A DNA stretch of 64,000 nucleotides from Liolophura sinensis (taxonomy: Eukaryota > Mollusca > Polyplacophora > Chitonida > Chitonidae): contig NC_088303.1 of NCBI RefSeq assembly GCF_032854445.1, positions 9,743,501 to 9,807,500 of the forward strand. The letters are read 5' to 3'. A program made the translations under genes and the position numbers. A model generated the notes under the pieces. That model did not search any database, was not told where the DNA came from, and was given only the letters and a program-made list of their open reading frames with translations. Position 1 is the first letter of the stretch, and the number at the start of each line of letters is the position of its first letter. Of the stretch, positions 35,501 to 46,820 are shown piece by piece.

Positions 35501-35810
35501 TATTTATCTATCTATTTATTTACTTGCTTGTTGTTTAAAGTCATACTCTGAAATCTTTCACTTTAACATTGGCGGTCATATTTATGGTTGGAGGAAACCA
35601 GAATGCCCAGGGTAAACCATCCATCTTTGGCGAGTCACAGATAATCTTCACCATATTGATGAAAGACAAAAAGTTTTCACCAAATTTCAGACAAACTTTA
35701 GTCACCAATCGCCGACAATGAACTGAGTGCAGAGGAATCTGCACAATCCCTGTCAATGGCTGTGTTTGAACCAGCACCCGACTTGTATGATCATGAAATA
35801 TCATTTAGAA
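35501..35810 (-). repeat. Second SINE-like family, minus-strand copy
   Basis: The plus strand begins with a TTTATTTATC-type tail. It then shows GGTTGGAGGAAACCAGAATG (shared core with the tRNA-headed SINE), CAGACAAACTTTAGTCACC and finally GTGTTTGAACCAGCACC, which on the minus strand is a box-B-like GGTTCAAACAC. The body links it to the copies near 0.8 and 38.1 kb. An 87-codon minus-strand frame across it is incidental. Confidence 0.5.
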
Positions 35811-36375
35811 CATAACCAGAGATTGCAGAGGTCAATATTATAGAGGTTAGCCTCTTGTAGTCTGTGCGGAGACACAGGACTTTGACCTCAGCGAATTTTA
35901 AGTGCAAATGAAATGTACTTAAGAGCAATGACAAAACACAACTTTTAACATCTACATCACCATGGCAGCAGACAAATGACCAACAGTTTATCACTAGTGT
36001 TTTTTTTTTTTCTCTGTATCATCTCGTTTAACAGTTTAACATGTCATTTACGACAAAGAGAACACTGTTTTCTGGAATTCTGGTCTGGCATACCTGAAAC
36101 TGCTCAGCATCTTCCTTGTTAACCCCTAACGACAAGCTAATTAAAAGCTAAAGCCTGAATGTACATAGTTGTACATTACACAGCAAGTACATGCATGGGT
36201 TCATATAACATTTGTTTAATTGACAACACAAAAAGAAAGGAAAATTCACGCATGTTTCCTTTTCACTACAGTATTCACCGTGTCACAAATACCAGCAAGT
36301 GGTTCCAGTAACCAACACCTAGCCCAAGTACAGATACCAGTTTGTACATTCTGGAAAAGAAACTCTATTGATTTA
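35811..36375. other. Non-coding stretch
   Basis: No supported feature. Confidence 0.6.
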
Positions 36376-36546
36376 GTTATTTATTTCATTAGTGTTTTAT
36401 ATACTGAAGAATATTTCACTTCTGCGTCAGAGGCCTTCATTATGGTGGGAAGAAACCAGGCAAAGCCCGGAGGAAACCCATTACCGTTCGCAGGTTGCTG
36501 GAGACCTTCCCATGTATGGCTGGAGAGGAAGCCACATGTGCTAGAC
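36376..36546 (-). repeat. tRNA-headed SINE, head-truncated copy
   Basis: On the plus strand TTTATTTCATTAGTGTTTTA, GAAGAATATTTCACTT, TTCATTATGGTGGGAAGAAA, GCAGGTTGCTGGAGACCTTC and GAGAGGAAGCCACATG follow the family order. The polymerase III head is missing. Confidence 0.85.
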
Positions 36547-38050
36547 TAACCTCTATTTAATCCGAATCAATCAAAAGCCAACTTACATGTACACCAATGA
36601 AATAAATAAATATATGAAAGGTGTAAGATCTTGTCCGCACCTCAAGACTGTAACTGCTTTACATGCAGAATTTCTTGCCTGCCATAGAGAATCCGAAGCG
36701 ATTATCACTGGGTGAAAACAGGGCAATTCAATGTTTAACTTAATTCCTACAAATTCGATGACTGGACAAAGAATTTTCATCTCGTGATGGTCAAGATGCA
36801 ATCTGTGAGTCCAAAGCATTCACCTTATTATGAGCATATCCAGGATACCCACAACAACTAACGAGGGAAAAATAATTCACGTTAGACGTTAATTTTATAA
36901 TATAATGTAACCATTTTTGATGATATTTTGTGATCAGAGCAGTAATTCACTGAAAATGTGCCAGTCATGAAGAATAACTACAACAACACATCTAATGTAC
37001 AATGAATGTGACAACATACATTCCCTCACAACTAGTACACCTAGATACATTATCAACCATAGGGTCCACAATATATCTAATAACCCTATATTAGGAGTGG
37101 CCAGGTTGAGGGTTCAATTTGGATATCATGACTCCATTTGATTGATTGGTGCTTATAAAGCTGTCAATTTTTTGGCACGTCACTGAAGACGAAAGCAAAA
37201 TGTCTGTACAAATGATTTCACAGCCCATAACTGACAAACTTTCCCGCTTATGACTTGATCAACAAATATTTCTACTTACACAGAGTACAATGGTGTAAAT
37301 CCATGTGATTTCTACTGACTAGGTGTAAGACTAGATGAAAACACTAAAAGCAGCGGGCACATGTTATTGTTAGCAAATCCCTGAGAATAGTGAAATAGGG
37401 GAATCTTGAAAGTTCCCTGTAAGAAGCTGATTTTTAACATAAAAATATTTATTTTGACTAACATAAATTGGAAAGCAAGCAATTCCTCAAAGAGTCACAT
37501 TAAATCCAAATGAATACTTGCAAAATAGCCTAACATTGAGTATACATGTACACAGTTAAATCAACTCCTATATTGGAGAATGATCGGATATTACTAACAT
37601 TATAAAGATACAGATCACTGGAATATTGGCACAAGAATGTTCATATGTAGAATGTGGACAAAACCACATACATGTGAATATTACACCCTGATTAGGTAAT
37701 CTTCACTTCAAAGTCCTCGGAGATGTATTTATGTGAAATTCATTCGCAGAAATTGAAAACTGTGTCAGACGCCTTCTTTACTGGGTGTTTTTCTCTATAT
37801 GAATACTCCCAGCACGCCAAAGATTTTTGTCCATGGGGAGGTCTTCTGTTTTCGTAAACATAACAAACTACTCAATTTCATTTTTTTCTTTCAAAATTAT
37901 GAAACATTGCATAACCTCCTATCATGTTTTGTGAGTTCAAACATCATTCAAATCATCTTCCAATACACAGAGCAAACTACACATATACATGCACAGCAAC
38001 AAAAATGTTAGTGATGCACTTCAATATCTCCTTTCCTGCTCTATTTTGGT
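36547..38050. other. Non-coding stretch
   Basis: AT-rich; no supported gene or element. Confidence 0.6.
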
Positions 38051-38290
38051 TATCAAATTCATTTATTTATTTATTTCATCCTTGTTTAAATATCATGCTC
38101 AGAATGTCTTCACTTCTACATAAATTAAAGGTAGATCCCAGTGAAAACCACCCCATCTCTTCATGTACCAGACAAACTTTCTCACCAAAAGGCACAAGCC
38201 AGCTAGCGAGGGCTGGATTTGATCCCCCAAATCCATTGACCAAGGACTTGGGAAACTCAAGAAAAGCAAATAGTCCAATCCAAATGAAAC
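38051..38290 (-). repeat. Second SINE-like family, minus-strand copy
   Basis: TTTATTTATTTATTTCATCC tail, GTACCAGACAAACTTTCTCA body and GGGCTGGATTTGATCCCC head region on the plus strand. The GACAAACTTT body is shared with the 35.5 kb copy. Confidence 0.5.
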
Positions 38291-40139
38291 CAAGCATAAC
38301 ATTTACTTATCAAAGGTTATTCAATCAAATAAACATGCTCTGCCATGGAGTCCTCTATAGCAATAAAACATAGACAAAAATAAGTGCAATATTTTTGTTC
38401 TGCCATAATGTGATTATATACATACAATATTATGTAAATTGGCTAAATCCAATCAATATGGTTAAAAGTACTACATGTATGGAACATGTTTACTAGCCGA
38501 ATATTTGTTTCAAGAAGGCTAATCTAGCCAGGAATAGAGAGTGTGCACCTTCTGACACCTCCAAAGACATCTACAAAGCCGTTCCAAGCTCAGGGAGCAG
38601 TAAGAGTTCAGACTGGCGAATAAATTTTCCTAAATGCTTCTGCTTTCCTTTTTATCAGAGCGCATCACGGCGGGTTGATACAAGGTCTGGCAGAATGGGT
38701 CTAGGCTGGGCAGATGGATGTGCCCCAGGACCAGTGGAATTAACCCTAACAACTCAACACCTCTTTAAAGGAAACCCGAAACCTTGATATGAAATTTGAC
38801 TGTGTGTGCACAGAGAGGGATGGCTGAGATTGGAGAGAAAGAAGACTGTGAGCCACACAACCAGTAGAAACAGGGCCTGTTGAGGTAAGAGGGGAAGAGG
38901 AGTGTGTCTGGTGTGAAGAGAGTTGGGGGGGTGGGGCGGGTATGTGGATGCTTTGACAAAAGCCCATTGTAAATTATTTTATCATCAATAAAGATATGTA
39001 ACTACAGGTTTTTTATCAAGAATTTCTAGTTTAGGTCACGAAGTACGAGTCTAGTCATTAGTTTAGACATAAGAAGGAATTAACCACTAAAAAGGGATAC
39101 AAGATGCATGCATATACAATATATAGAAGTAAGAAGTACAGACATTTCAGATATTTCTTACTTTTAAACGTAAGTTTGAAATTAAACCATGGCAATATAG
39201 GCAGTGGCAAAATCTTTTAATTATGTACATGTTCAATTAGAACTTGATAAAAGTTAGACTCCTGTTTTTGAAAGTGATATTCCTTTCTACTGATAATTCA
39301 AACCCTGAGCAAAAAACAATATGAGATAATTGCAAGGAAGCACCTGTTAACCAGGAACCGAGTTCTCCAATGTCAAAGTTTACTGTTTCTTTCAGCTTTA
39401 ACATCACTTCGCCCACAACTCCTGCCATGCACATGTGACAATGCTGTGCACGGGGGAAAAAATTAAAGGATGATTTACACCGTTTTCACCACATTTCAGC
39501 TATTACGGCAGCGGGAGGCTAGAAGGCATGACTATCGTATGGCTTAACAGAAGCTTTGCAGTGTTTCAAGCATATCATGCTAGTTTCCAGGTAAAGGATT
39601 CACCATGCTCTTATTCCTCGATATGTAAGCCATATCAAGGATTGTGCCCAAGTAAAAGGAATGCCCCAATGTTGTCATAGTTCTACTGTTGGTGCTGTCT
39701 TACTAAATTACAATATGCATGACACAGGATGTGACATTCTGCCCAATCATGGTATACTGACGTCAGGATGAGGAACTCAAGGCCTCCAGTAATATAACCA
39801 GACTGCTAACATGAACCACAGTATGAATGATCCATGATGAAAATAAATCTCCCATTGCTGAGGTTGCACTCAGGCTCCAAGAGTTTAACTATGAGCCATA
39901 ATTACACATGTATCATACACTACTTTGCAAAAACACATTTTACGACGTAATGCTTTTGTGGTCCGTTATATACAGAAATGAGACGAGCTAAGAGATGAAA
40001 CTGAGGTGAGATGAATAATACAGTTATGATACTGAGGGATGCAGAAGAGAAGGAACACTGACTGTGGTCATGTCACAAAATGAAGTAGGGAGAGATTGGA
40101 GTTGTTGTCTGATGAGGGGGTTAGCTAGGGAGCCAGGGA
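38291..40139. other. Non-coding stretch
   Basis: Mostly AT-rich. A GC-richer purine-biased patch lies at about 38.65-38.95 kb (including GGGGGGGTGGGGCGGG, 38926-38941) with no coding support. Confidence 0.55.
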
Positions 40140-40390
40140 GTTTACAGGGTGGTGAAGTTCAAGGGGCCTGAGAAGGCTAATTTATCTTGGGCAAGACCCT
40201 TATGGAAACAAGGCCCCGCGGAAGACAAGGTCAAGGTGACCCCTGGAATTGGAGAAAGCATCAGAAAGAGGTTAGGGGTATCACAGCTATTGCTGTCCCA
40301 TCTGATGCTTATCACCCCTATGGGAGGGGCATGGGTGATGGTAGAAGTCAACCAAATCGTGGGGCTTCCCTATAACGCACCATGACAAAT
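40140..40390. promoter_or_regulatory. GC-richer island with AGGTCA-type sites
   Basis: A composition shift with GACAAGGTCAAGGTGACCCC (about 40223-40242), which overlaps two AGGTCA-like words and matches the TCAAGGTCA style of orphan-receptor sites. Frames are open on both strands, but they lack splice support. Confidence 0.22.
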
Positions 40391-41480
40391 TGCAGACTGA
40401 AATCCCAGGATTCCCTCATGATCATCCCAGAGTTTTGATTGAGGAGAATAATAAAATAAAGGTTGGTGACTGATTGAATGGCTCAGTGAACCAGTCAAAT
40501 GAAGGCAAAAAATAAAAAAAATACATAACCCCACAAAACTTAACATGCATTTGAGCATAGTATTGAAGCAGTGAAATTTTAGAGCAGCAAACTGAATATA
40601 GACAGTGATGAATAGAGTAGATAAGGCCATTTAGAATTCAGGGCTCATTTACGAGAAAAAGAATATAATTAGCACAGATGGATTAAATATTTACCCAGAC
40701 AATTAAAAAGTACCGTCTCCATGGCCATTCAGAACTGACAAAATGGTGAATCCCCAGCTGGTAAGCATGGTCACAAATGGGTTCATCACCTGTTCGATCA
40801 TACAGAACAGTCAGTTGACATACATTTGTAGTCTTATGAGGTCTTAACTGTGATTATTTGCACTGTGTTGATACTCAGTAAACACTGACATCATAACAAA
40901 GAGGCATCAACAGATTTACCAAATGCTCCGAAGCTCACTAGCAACTAAATAATATCTAAGTCAGGTGTTTGCCGGAAAGCGTATTAATCTTGGGTCATAA
41001 TTTCATTCTAAAGAAAAGACTCATTACAGTGTTTTCAACAAATGACGTACAGCCTTACACCGACAGACCACTGATATCAGGGAAATAAATAAAAAAACAA
41101 CAACAAAGAACTAAAAAAAAAGACCAAGATAAGATAGGTTTATTCATTTTCCTATACTGTATAAAAATGCTCGTGCACTTCCATCTCAACCAACTATGTA
41201 GGTAAGTTTCGCTCAACAGCCATCAATATGTCTTACTTTGCAACACTATCATGAGCTATCACTGTTCCTATTATAAGTACCTCATAAACTTATCCATCAG
41301 ACATACTCCAAATACTTCACTTCTGTCACCTGGTAAATTCTCAAATGTGTTCTGGAAAAAAAACATATAATTTTGAAGCTGTGTTAATAAAGTAGATCTT
41401 GCCTCATCCTCCCAATCTCTTACACAGAAGACATATTGTAAATATTTCACTTTATTGCCTGTTTTTATCATCAGGTTATC
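40391..41480. other. Non-coding stretch
   Basis: AT-rich; no feature recognised. Confidence 0.6.
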
Positions 41481-41830
41481 TGATACCAGCGGCTATCAGG
41501 GTGAACGAGCCAGCCTAGAAATTACAAGCTGTCATCAGAAAAGTTTGGAGAACTGCGAGCAGAAGATGGGGTTGATAGGGCAAGCTGTTTGGGAAGCAGC
41601 AGTTCCGCATGTCGTCATGGTTTCTGGATGGCGAGGCCTGAGGACATCCACATGTGGAGGTACCAGCAAACATCGCCAAATGTCAAGTTATATTCCGTCT
41701 GCAACTCGTCAAGGCTTCAAGTGTTCGCAGACAGGGGGGCCCCACAGTTATGCAACCTTCTCCAAACACCCCCTCCCTCCATCCTGGAAATCTATGTATC
41801 CCAGATAGTGGTAATGACGTTGGAGGGGCC
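41481..41830. other. GC-richer segment open on the plus strand
   Basis: Plus-strand frames of 67-117 codons overlap here in three phases, which argues against any one being coding. TATCATCAG at 41467-41475 could serve as an acceptor, but no donor or recognised protein follows. I treat it as non-coding single-copy DNA of higher GC. Confidence 0.3.
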
Positions 41831-43000
41831 CCCTACTGCATTAATCATGACTTATGAAACGTAACCAACTATGACTGCATCACCACGGTAACCTCATTTT
41901 TCACAATCTGACCTCGATGACACCCTGTACTGACAGAAATATCATCTCACAAGTTTCTGGAAAAGCACAATTTGGGATTTTAATGACTTCGTACATGCTA
42001 GGAGGCCTAGGCTTTTCCCAGTCATTTGGTTTGGATTTTTTAGAAGCCTCTTAATTTGAATTTTTGAAGGTTCTCACGGGTCTGTTTTAATAGAGTTGAT
42101 GCAAACGCAGGATGAACAAACCAGGGTGGGTAGCAAAAGAGAGTTTAAAATGACCCTTGGGTAAAATAAATAAATCCCTCACAGGGAAAAGATGACACAT
42201 AGAGCCAAACACCTGATCATTCAATGGAAACTGTAAGAAACAGTACAGGTACATTCACAGTCCGTTAGTTGAAAACAGATTAAATGAATCTCTTATCTGT
42301 AGTCTCTTTTTTTTGTTTTTGGTGGAGAGTGGGGTAGTTTATAGGTGTTAATTTCTATCATACAGTTCATATGATTTTGTGTGACTGAATAGACATAATC
42401 AAGTGCAAAAATAATATGCAAGCTTAAACTGAAAAGAAAATTAAGATCCATATAGCTATATGAACAAGCTTGAAGCAAAACAAAACTAGTCAACAACATA
42501 GTAAAATTAGACCACAAAGCCAGTTTAAATTGCATCTCAGAATTTAATTTTCTACGCTTACTCATGCATTGTCCAAAAGCTAAAAAATACATTTTCAAAT
42601 TCTTTCTTGCACTATTTTTGAATTATTTCATTATTCATGCCAATGATCTTAAGATTGTCATGACAAAGAATTTTAAAGTAAAAGAATTGGTGTAACAGAA
42701 TTTACACTTGTGACCGCATTTTCCTGCTGGCCTTATCAGAGACTATTAACAACCCATAGTGAAAAGGTAAGCCAGATGCCCTTCAGGTAATTCTTACCAG
42801 TTTGCACCAACCTCACCTCCCCAACAATCCAAACTATTACACAGGCCATGGGACGAGTTTCAAAAGAGGCCCGCACAGTCTCAAGGAAATCTATCTAGTT
42901 TGTCTGGGGCAACTGGCTCATGTGGGTGGGCCTATCAGTCAGGGTGTCATAGCGATGGTTAGAGTAGGAAGCAACCGTTCGCTACAATTGCTGTCATACT
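41831..43000. other. Non-coding stretch
   Basis: No supported feature. Confidence 0.6.
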
Positions 43001-43506
43001 CTACGGCATGATTAAACACTTTCTGCCACGGCCGACTGTTCGCACCAGCAGTTGCACCAAATTACGAGGCCCAACTGACAAATGACAGACGCAGATGAGC
43101 TAGCAGCATGCAGATGGTAACAGCGCCCTTTCCCAGCCCATTGCATGTCTTTGGCCAACATGCAAGCTGCACCACTGCACCGGGAGCGAGATGCAAACAG
43201 GCTGACTTTCTGCTGTCAGATACAAGCTTCCCTCCAAACTGTGATGGAAGTACACGCCGCGCCTGCATTTGTGTCCTGAAAACAATCACGGAGACATCCT
43301 CATTTGCCAGTATGCTGAGTCACTGCCAACACCTTTTGTCTCGGGCCTGGCACCTGACAGGTTACAAGATCCAGCCGGCAGAATCTTTCCACAACATCAA
43401 TTGTCACGACATGTTGATGTGCAACTCCACCAAAACAGCTGCCGTCTTCCTGCTTAACTTCATGTATTTACAAGCGGAATTTGTGTCACGTTCATCGATC
43501 TGGTGA
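43001..43506. other. GC-richer segment of unknown role
   Basis: Overlapping open frames on both strands (up to 132 codons on the plus strand) with CpG-containing, balanced composition. No start context, splice pair or known domain. A conserved non-coding block or an unrecognised exon cannot be told apart by reading. Confidence 0.25.
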
Positions 43507-43626
43507 TCAAGTTGACCAGATGTAGTAGCAAGACAGAAAAAGCAAAAGACGTCCAAAATGGAAATTAATTGACCTATTCCAATACATGCCAACAATTATA
43601 TAATGTTTGTGCATGTTCTTTTGATT

Positions 43627-43919
43627 AAGCTAGTGCCCTAATGCTGCCGAAGCAACTGCTGAATCAAGCTAGTGCCCTAACACTACCGAGGCAACTGCTG
43701 AATCAAGCTAGTGCCCTAACGCTACCGAGGCAACTGCTGAATCAAGCTAGCGCCCTAATGCTGCCGAGGCAACTGCTGAATCAAGCTAGTGCCCTAATGC
43801 TGCCGAGACAACTGCTGAATCAAGCTAATGCCCTAATGCTGCCGAGGCAACTGCTGAATCAAGCTAATGTCCTAATGCTGCTGAGGCAACTGCTGAATCA
43901 AGCTAGTGCCCTAATGCTG
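43627..43919 (+). repeat. 39-bp minisatellite, frame-preserving
   Basis: About 7.5 copies of CTAATGCTGCCGAGGCAACT plus GCTGAATCAAGCTAGTGCC. Because 39 is a multiple of three, one plus-strand frame stays open and would encode a 13-residue repeat (LPRQLLNQASALM). Substitutions between copies are few, and the frame lacks flanking coding sequence, so a plain minisatellite is more likely. Confidence 0.9.
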
Positions 43920-43984
43920 ACACTAGCAATCAAGGCTCAGTCTGGTTTCATCCACCCATATTAAACATACTACATTTATTTTTG

Positions 43985-44050
43985 TGTACAGATCTTGATA
44001 GAGCATTAAACACAAATATAATAAATAAATCAATTAATCAATCACTCAAT
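43985..44050 (+). repeat. SINE tail fragment
   Basis: GAGCATTAAACACAAATATA followed by AATAAATAAATCAATTAATC resembles the plus-strand 3' end of the tRNA-headed SINE. Confidence 0.4.
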
Positions 44051-44078
44051 CGTGGTGCTTGGTAAAGCTGAAAGTACA

Positions 44079-44222
44079 GGGGTCACTTTCACAAAACTTT
44101 TCATGTCATATTTTTCATACCTTTGTTCGCAAAAGACAATGTCTAGGTTATAGTGCCATAATGCAACTTCATTTAGGAGAAAACTTATGGAAATTTGATA
44201 TACATCTTGTGAAAGTAGGCCC
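44079..44222. mobile_element. Foldback (MITE-like) element
   Basis: GGGGTCACTTTCACAAAAC at the left is matched by the inverted right end GGGCCTACTTTCACAAGAT; further in, AAACTTTTC pairs loosely with inverted AAGTTTTCTC. Total length is 144 bp with no coding. Short palindromic elements with GGGYCYACTTTCACAA ends are common in marine invertebrates, as far as I recall. A target duplication is not clear. Confidence 0.5.
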
Positions 44223-44389
44223 AGAAGATTGACTGCAGGTCTGCTGTTACTACATTCTAAACTTAATCAAGTTTATTTATATTTTAAACACTGACTATAA
44301 CCTAGTATTGAGTTCAATCCCGCTTTAGCGACCAGTGATTTTGTGAACGTGGAAGTATATATGATATACCAATGTGTTTGTGTGTGGAA
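44223..44389. other. Short non-coding gap
   Basis: No feature recognised. Confidence 0.6.
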
Positions 44390-44413
44390 ATATATATATA
44401 TATATATATATAT
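44390..44413. repeat. (TA)n microsatellite
   Basis: Twelve TA dinucleotides. Confidence 0.9.
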
Positions 44414-44497
44414 GAGAAAAGTTAATTTCATTTGAGATTTATTTCTGATCATGATTGTTTCATACATATACTTTTCCAAGTATATTATTGTGATCAG

Positions 44498-44745
44498 CCT
44501 TATTCATTTATTTAACTGGTGTTTTACGCCGTACTCAAGAATATTTCACTTATACGATGACGGCCAGCATTATGGTGGGAGGAAACCGGGCAGAGCCCGA
44601 GGGAAACCCACGACCATCCACAGACCTTCCCACGTACAGTGGGAGAGGAAGCCAGCATGAGCTGGACTTGAACTCACAGCGTCCGCATTGGTGAGAGGCT
44701 CCTGGGTCATTATGCTGCTCTAGCCAACCGAGCCACGGAGGCCCC
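44498..44745 (-). mobile_element. Near-complete tRNA-headed SINE with target duplication
   Basis: Read on the minus strand it begins GGGGCCTCCGTGGCTCGGTT (box A TGGCTCGGTTGG), then has GAGTTCAAGTCCAGC (box B). A core with GAGGAAGCC / CTTCCTCTCCC and GGTTTCCTCCCACCATAATG follows, then GAAATATTCTTGAGTACGGC, and it ends in AATAAATGAATAA. Perfect 12-bp duplications TATTGTGATCAG flank it at 44486-44497 and 44746-44757, showing a relatively young insertion. It is transcribed by polymerase III and depends on a LINE in trans (family knowledge). The conserved core resembles widely shared animal SINE superfamilies; assignment to one is inference. This copy serves as the reference for the others here. 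Confidence 0.92.
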
Positions 44746-44782
44746 TATTGTGATCAGAGATAAACATTGTATAATGTACAAT

Positions 44783-45070
44783 GTGCATGGTTATAAACCA
44801 TGATGATGCATGTTCAGTTGTTGGGTTGTCATATTCAAGGAAAAAAGGATTTCCAAATATTACATCAAAAGCAAACATGTGCAAAATACAGAAACAAGGC
44901 TTATCCTGCTGAGAGGTGTATAATGAAAGCGTTATAAACCATGCATATTCAGTTGTTGATTGTTATAAATATTAGAAGAAAGGAACTAGCAAATACTACG
45001 TAAAAAGTAAGCATATATAAGCGTACAACCACAAAAGACAAGGCTTATTCAGGTCAGAGGTATATACTGT
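44783..45070 (+). repeat. Diverged tandem duplication (about 145 bp, two copies)
   Basis: TTATAAACCATG...TTCAGTTGTTG, ACAAGGCTTATCC and GAGAGGTGTATA at 44.79-44.93 kb recur in order as TTATAAACCATGCATATTCA, ACAAGGCTTATTC and CAGAGGTATATA at 44.93-45.07 kb. It is old and non-coding. Confidence 0.65.
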
Positions 45071-45089
45071 AAAGTATTTATCATTTGCC

Positions 45090-45330
45090 AGAATGCATTT
45101 TTGCTGCTTTACTTCAACGAAGGGTTCACAGGATCAAGGAAATACTGAAAACAAAATCTTAAAATTGTTTATTTTTCCGAGTTATAATATGGCCAAAATT
45201 ACTCAGGCGCATTAAATAGGTATTACTAAGGGTGGCTATAATCCTCTTTTATTTCCTGCGGGGTCACTAATCCTCATAATCTAGATCAGAGACTAAAACG
45301 ATGGGGAATGGATTATCACTATTTAGAAGA
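45090..45330. promoter_or_regulatory. Candidate regulatory element
   Basis: A complex motif-bearing block: CACTAATCCTCATAATC (two TAATCC/TAATC bicoid-type cores), GGATTATCAC, GGCTATAATCC, AAATTACTCAGG and TTGTTTATTTTTC (FOX-like). No coding signal. The evidence is motif density only. Confidence 0.2.
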
Positions 45331-46613
45331 TGACATTTGTAACTACTGTGAGCAGTCTTCAAAGAACCTAAAAGGTGTCACTTGTTTTAGCACTGGCCTT
45401 TGAATGGCGAGAGTGTACATGCAGGCCTACTTTTAATCAATTGGCAAAGTGACCTGTCACCTTTTGAGCAGTTCTGTTCAGCAGTAAAACATATAAATTC
45501 ACCATTATCAGAGCCAGTCATGCAGTCAAGTAACACAATTAGTCTTGGATTGTTTTCGATTTTAATCATCCTCTGTAGCTGGACAGAAATCACTAACATT
45601 GCGTAGCTGCCAAACTGCCATTGCGTTGTTCATAATTTGTTAGAAGTTCACTCATTGGTCAAAAGGAGACACACAGCTAATGGGATAGCATGTATCAAAG
45701 CGACGTTCATCCAAAAAGTGAGCACATGTTGTATCTACTTTTCTTTCACTTTCCTTGCATATCGAACACTAATCTAAACTAAATACAAAATGGACTCACT
45801 AAACCGTATCACCATAGTTTGAATATGTTTACAGCCTAATTTTAATCTAATTACAGGCATACTTGAACACTTCGGCTTGTCACAGATGTAGCCAGTTGGC
45901 AATATAAGTCTACTGCTCATCGATCGCTACACATATATTTTTGAATACAATTCAATTTTTATCCAAATAGTTGAGCATTTGTACCAGAAAAGACAAAGAA
46001 TTGAGTTTTTTTTTTACCCCAATTTTCACTTTTTAACCAAATTTGAACAACAAATATCGGGGTCTAAAATCGCCACGTATGAATCCCTGAATATGCGTAC
46101 CATATTGCTGGACGTCATCCTGAAGAAATGTTAATTTATGCAATCAGCCTCATAAGGTTCGTCAATCACTTATTATTGCAAATCTAAAGTTTTCTGTTCC
46201 AGAGAAATTTTTTGATAGCAGCACCTATGTTACAGCAGGAATAATAAAGCAGATACGGTACCAAACCAAGGGAGAGACCTATGGCAAGCAATTCTGTAAG
46301 GCAACCAATTGTTGAAAAGTCAGTGGTTTGCCTCAGGGCTAACAGTAGACTTGCTATGGACATTTACTGATGTCTGTACTGTGAGCACTTCCACTGACCA
46401 CTGTGCCACAAACAGACTAAGTGAGATACTGGCAGCAGTACATGTAATCTGCTACACTTGTGATAAGCAGAAGATAATGAGACCCTTGTAAGTATACACT
46501 TGTACCTAATGGGAAACACAGTTAATATGTTATTAGAACATAACAAGTATCCTCAAGGAAATCATTTTACTACACAAAAGCTGCCTGCTCTAACCCTGTA
46601 GACCGGAATATAT
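45331..46613. other. Non-coding stretch
   Basis: No supported gene. Short frames at 45.4-45.6 kb are open on both strands, but they lack splice or start support. Confidence 0.55.
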
Positions 46614-46820
46614 GTTATTTATATATTTGATTGGTGTTTTTATGTCGGACAAGAATATGTCACTTACATGATGGAAGCCAGCCCTGGGGAAACCCATGAC
46701 AATCCACAGGTTGCTGGAAGACCTTCCCACGTACGACCAACATGAGCTGGACTTATAGCGACTGCAAAGATGAGATGCTCCTGGGTCATTGCGCCATGCT
46801 GGCATGCTGACCACAGAGAC
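46614..46820 (-). repeat. tRNA-headed SINE, internally deleted copy
   Basis: TATTTGATTGGTGTTTTTAT tail, GGGGAAACCCATGACAATCC, CCACAGGTTGCTGGAAGACC, CATGAGCTGGACTTATAGCG and GCTCCTGGGTCATTGCGCC match the reference element. The segment around GGTGGGAGGAAACC is deleted. Confidence 0.88.

Noticed and set aside
35541-35804. 87-codon minus-strand frame
   Set aside because: Lies entirely within the second SINE-like element.
36220-36549. 109-codon plus-strand frame
   Set aside because: The second half is antisense SINE sequence.
41455-41864. Overlapping plus-strand frames of 67-117 codons
   Set aside because: Three phases open together in a GC-richer patch; no donor, no recognised protein. Kept only as a composition anomaly.
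43108-43506. 132-codon plus-strand frame
   Set aside because: No known domain or splice boundaries and comparable frames on the opposite strand; kept as a composition anomaly.
44498-44745. Possible tRNA gene from box A and box B on the minus strand
   Set aside because: The tRNA-like part has no complete cloverleaf and continues into a conserved SINE core and AT-rich tail with target duplications.
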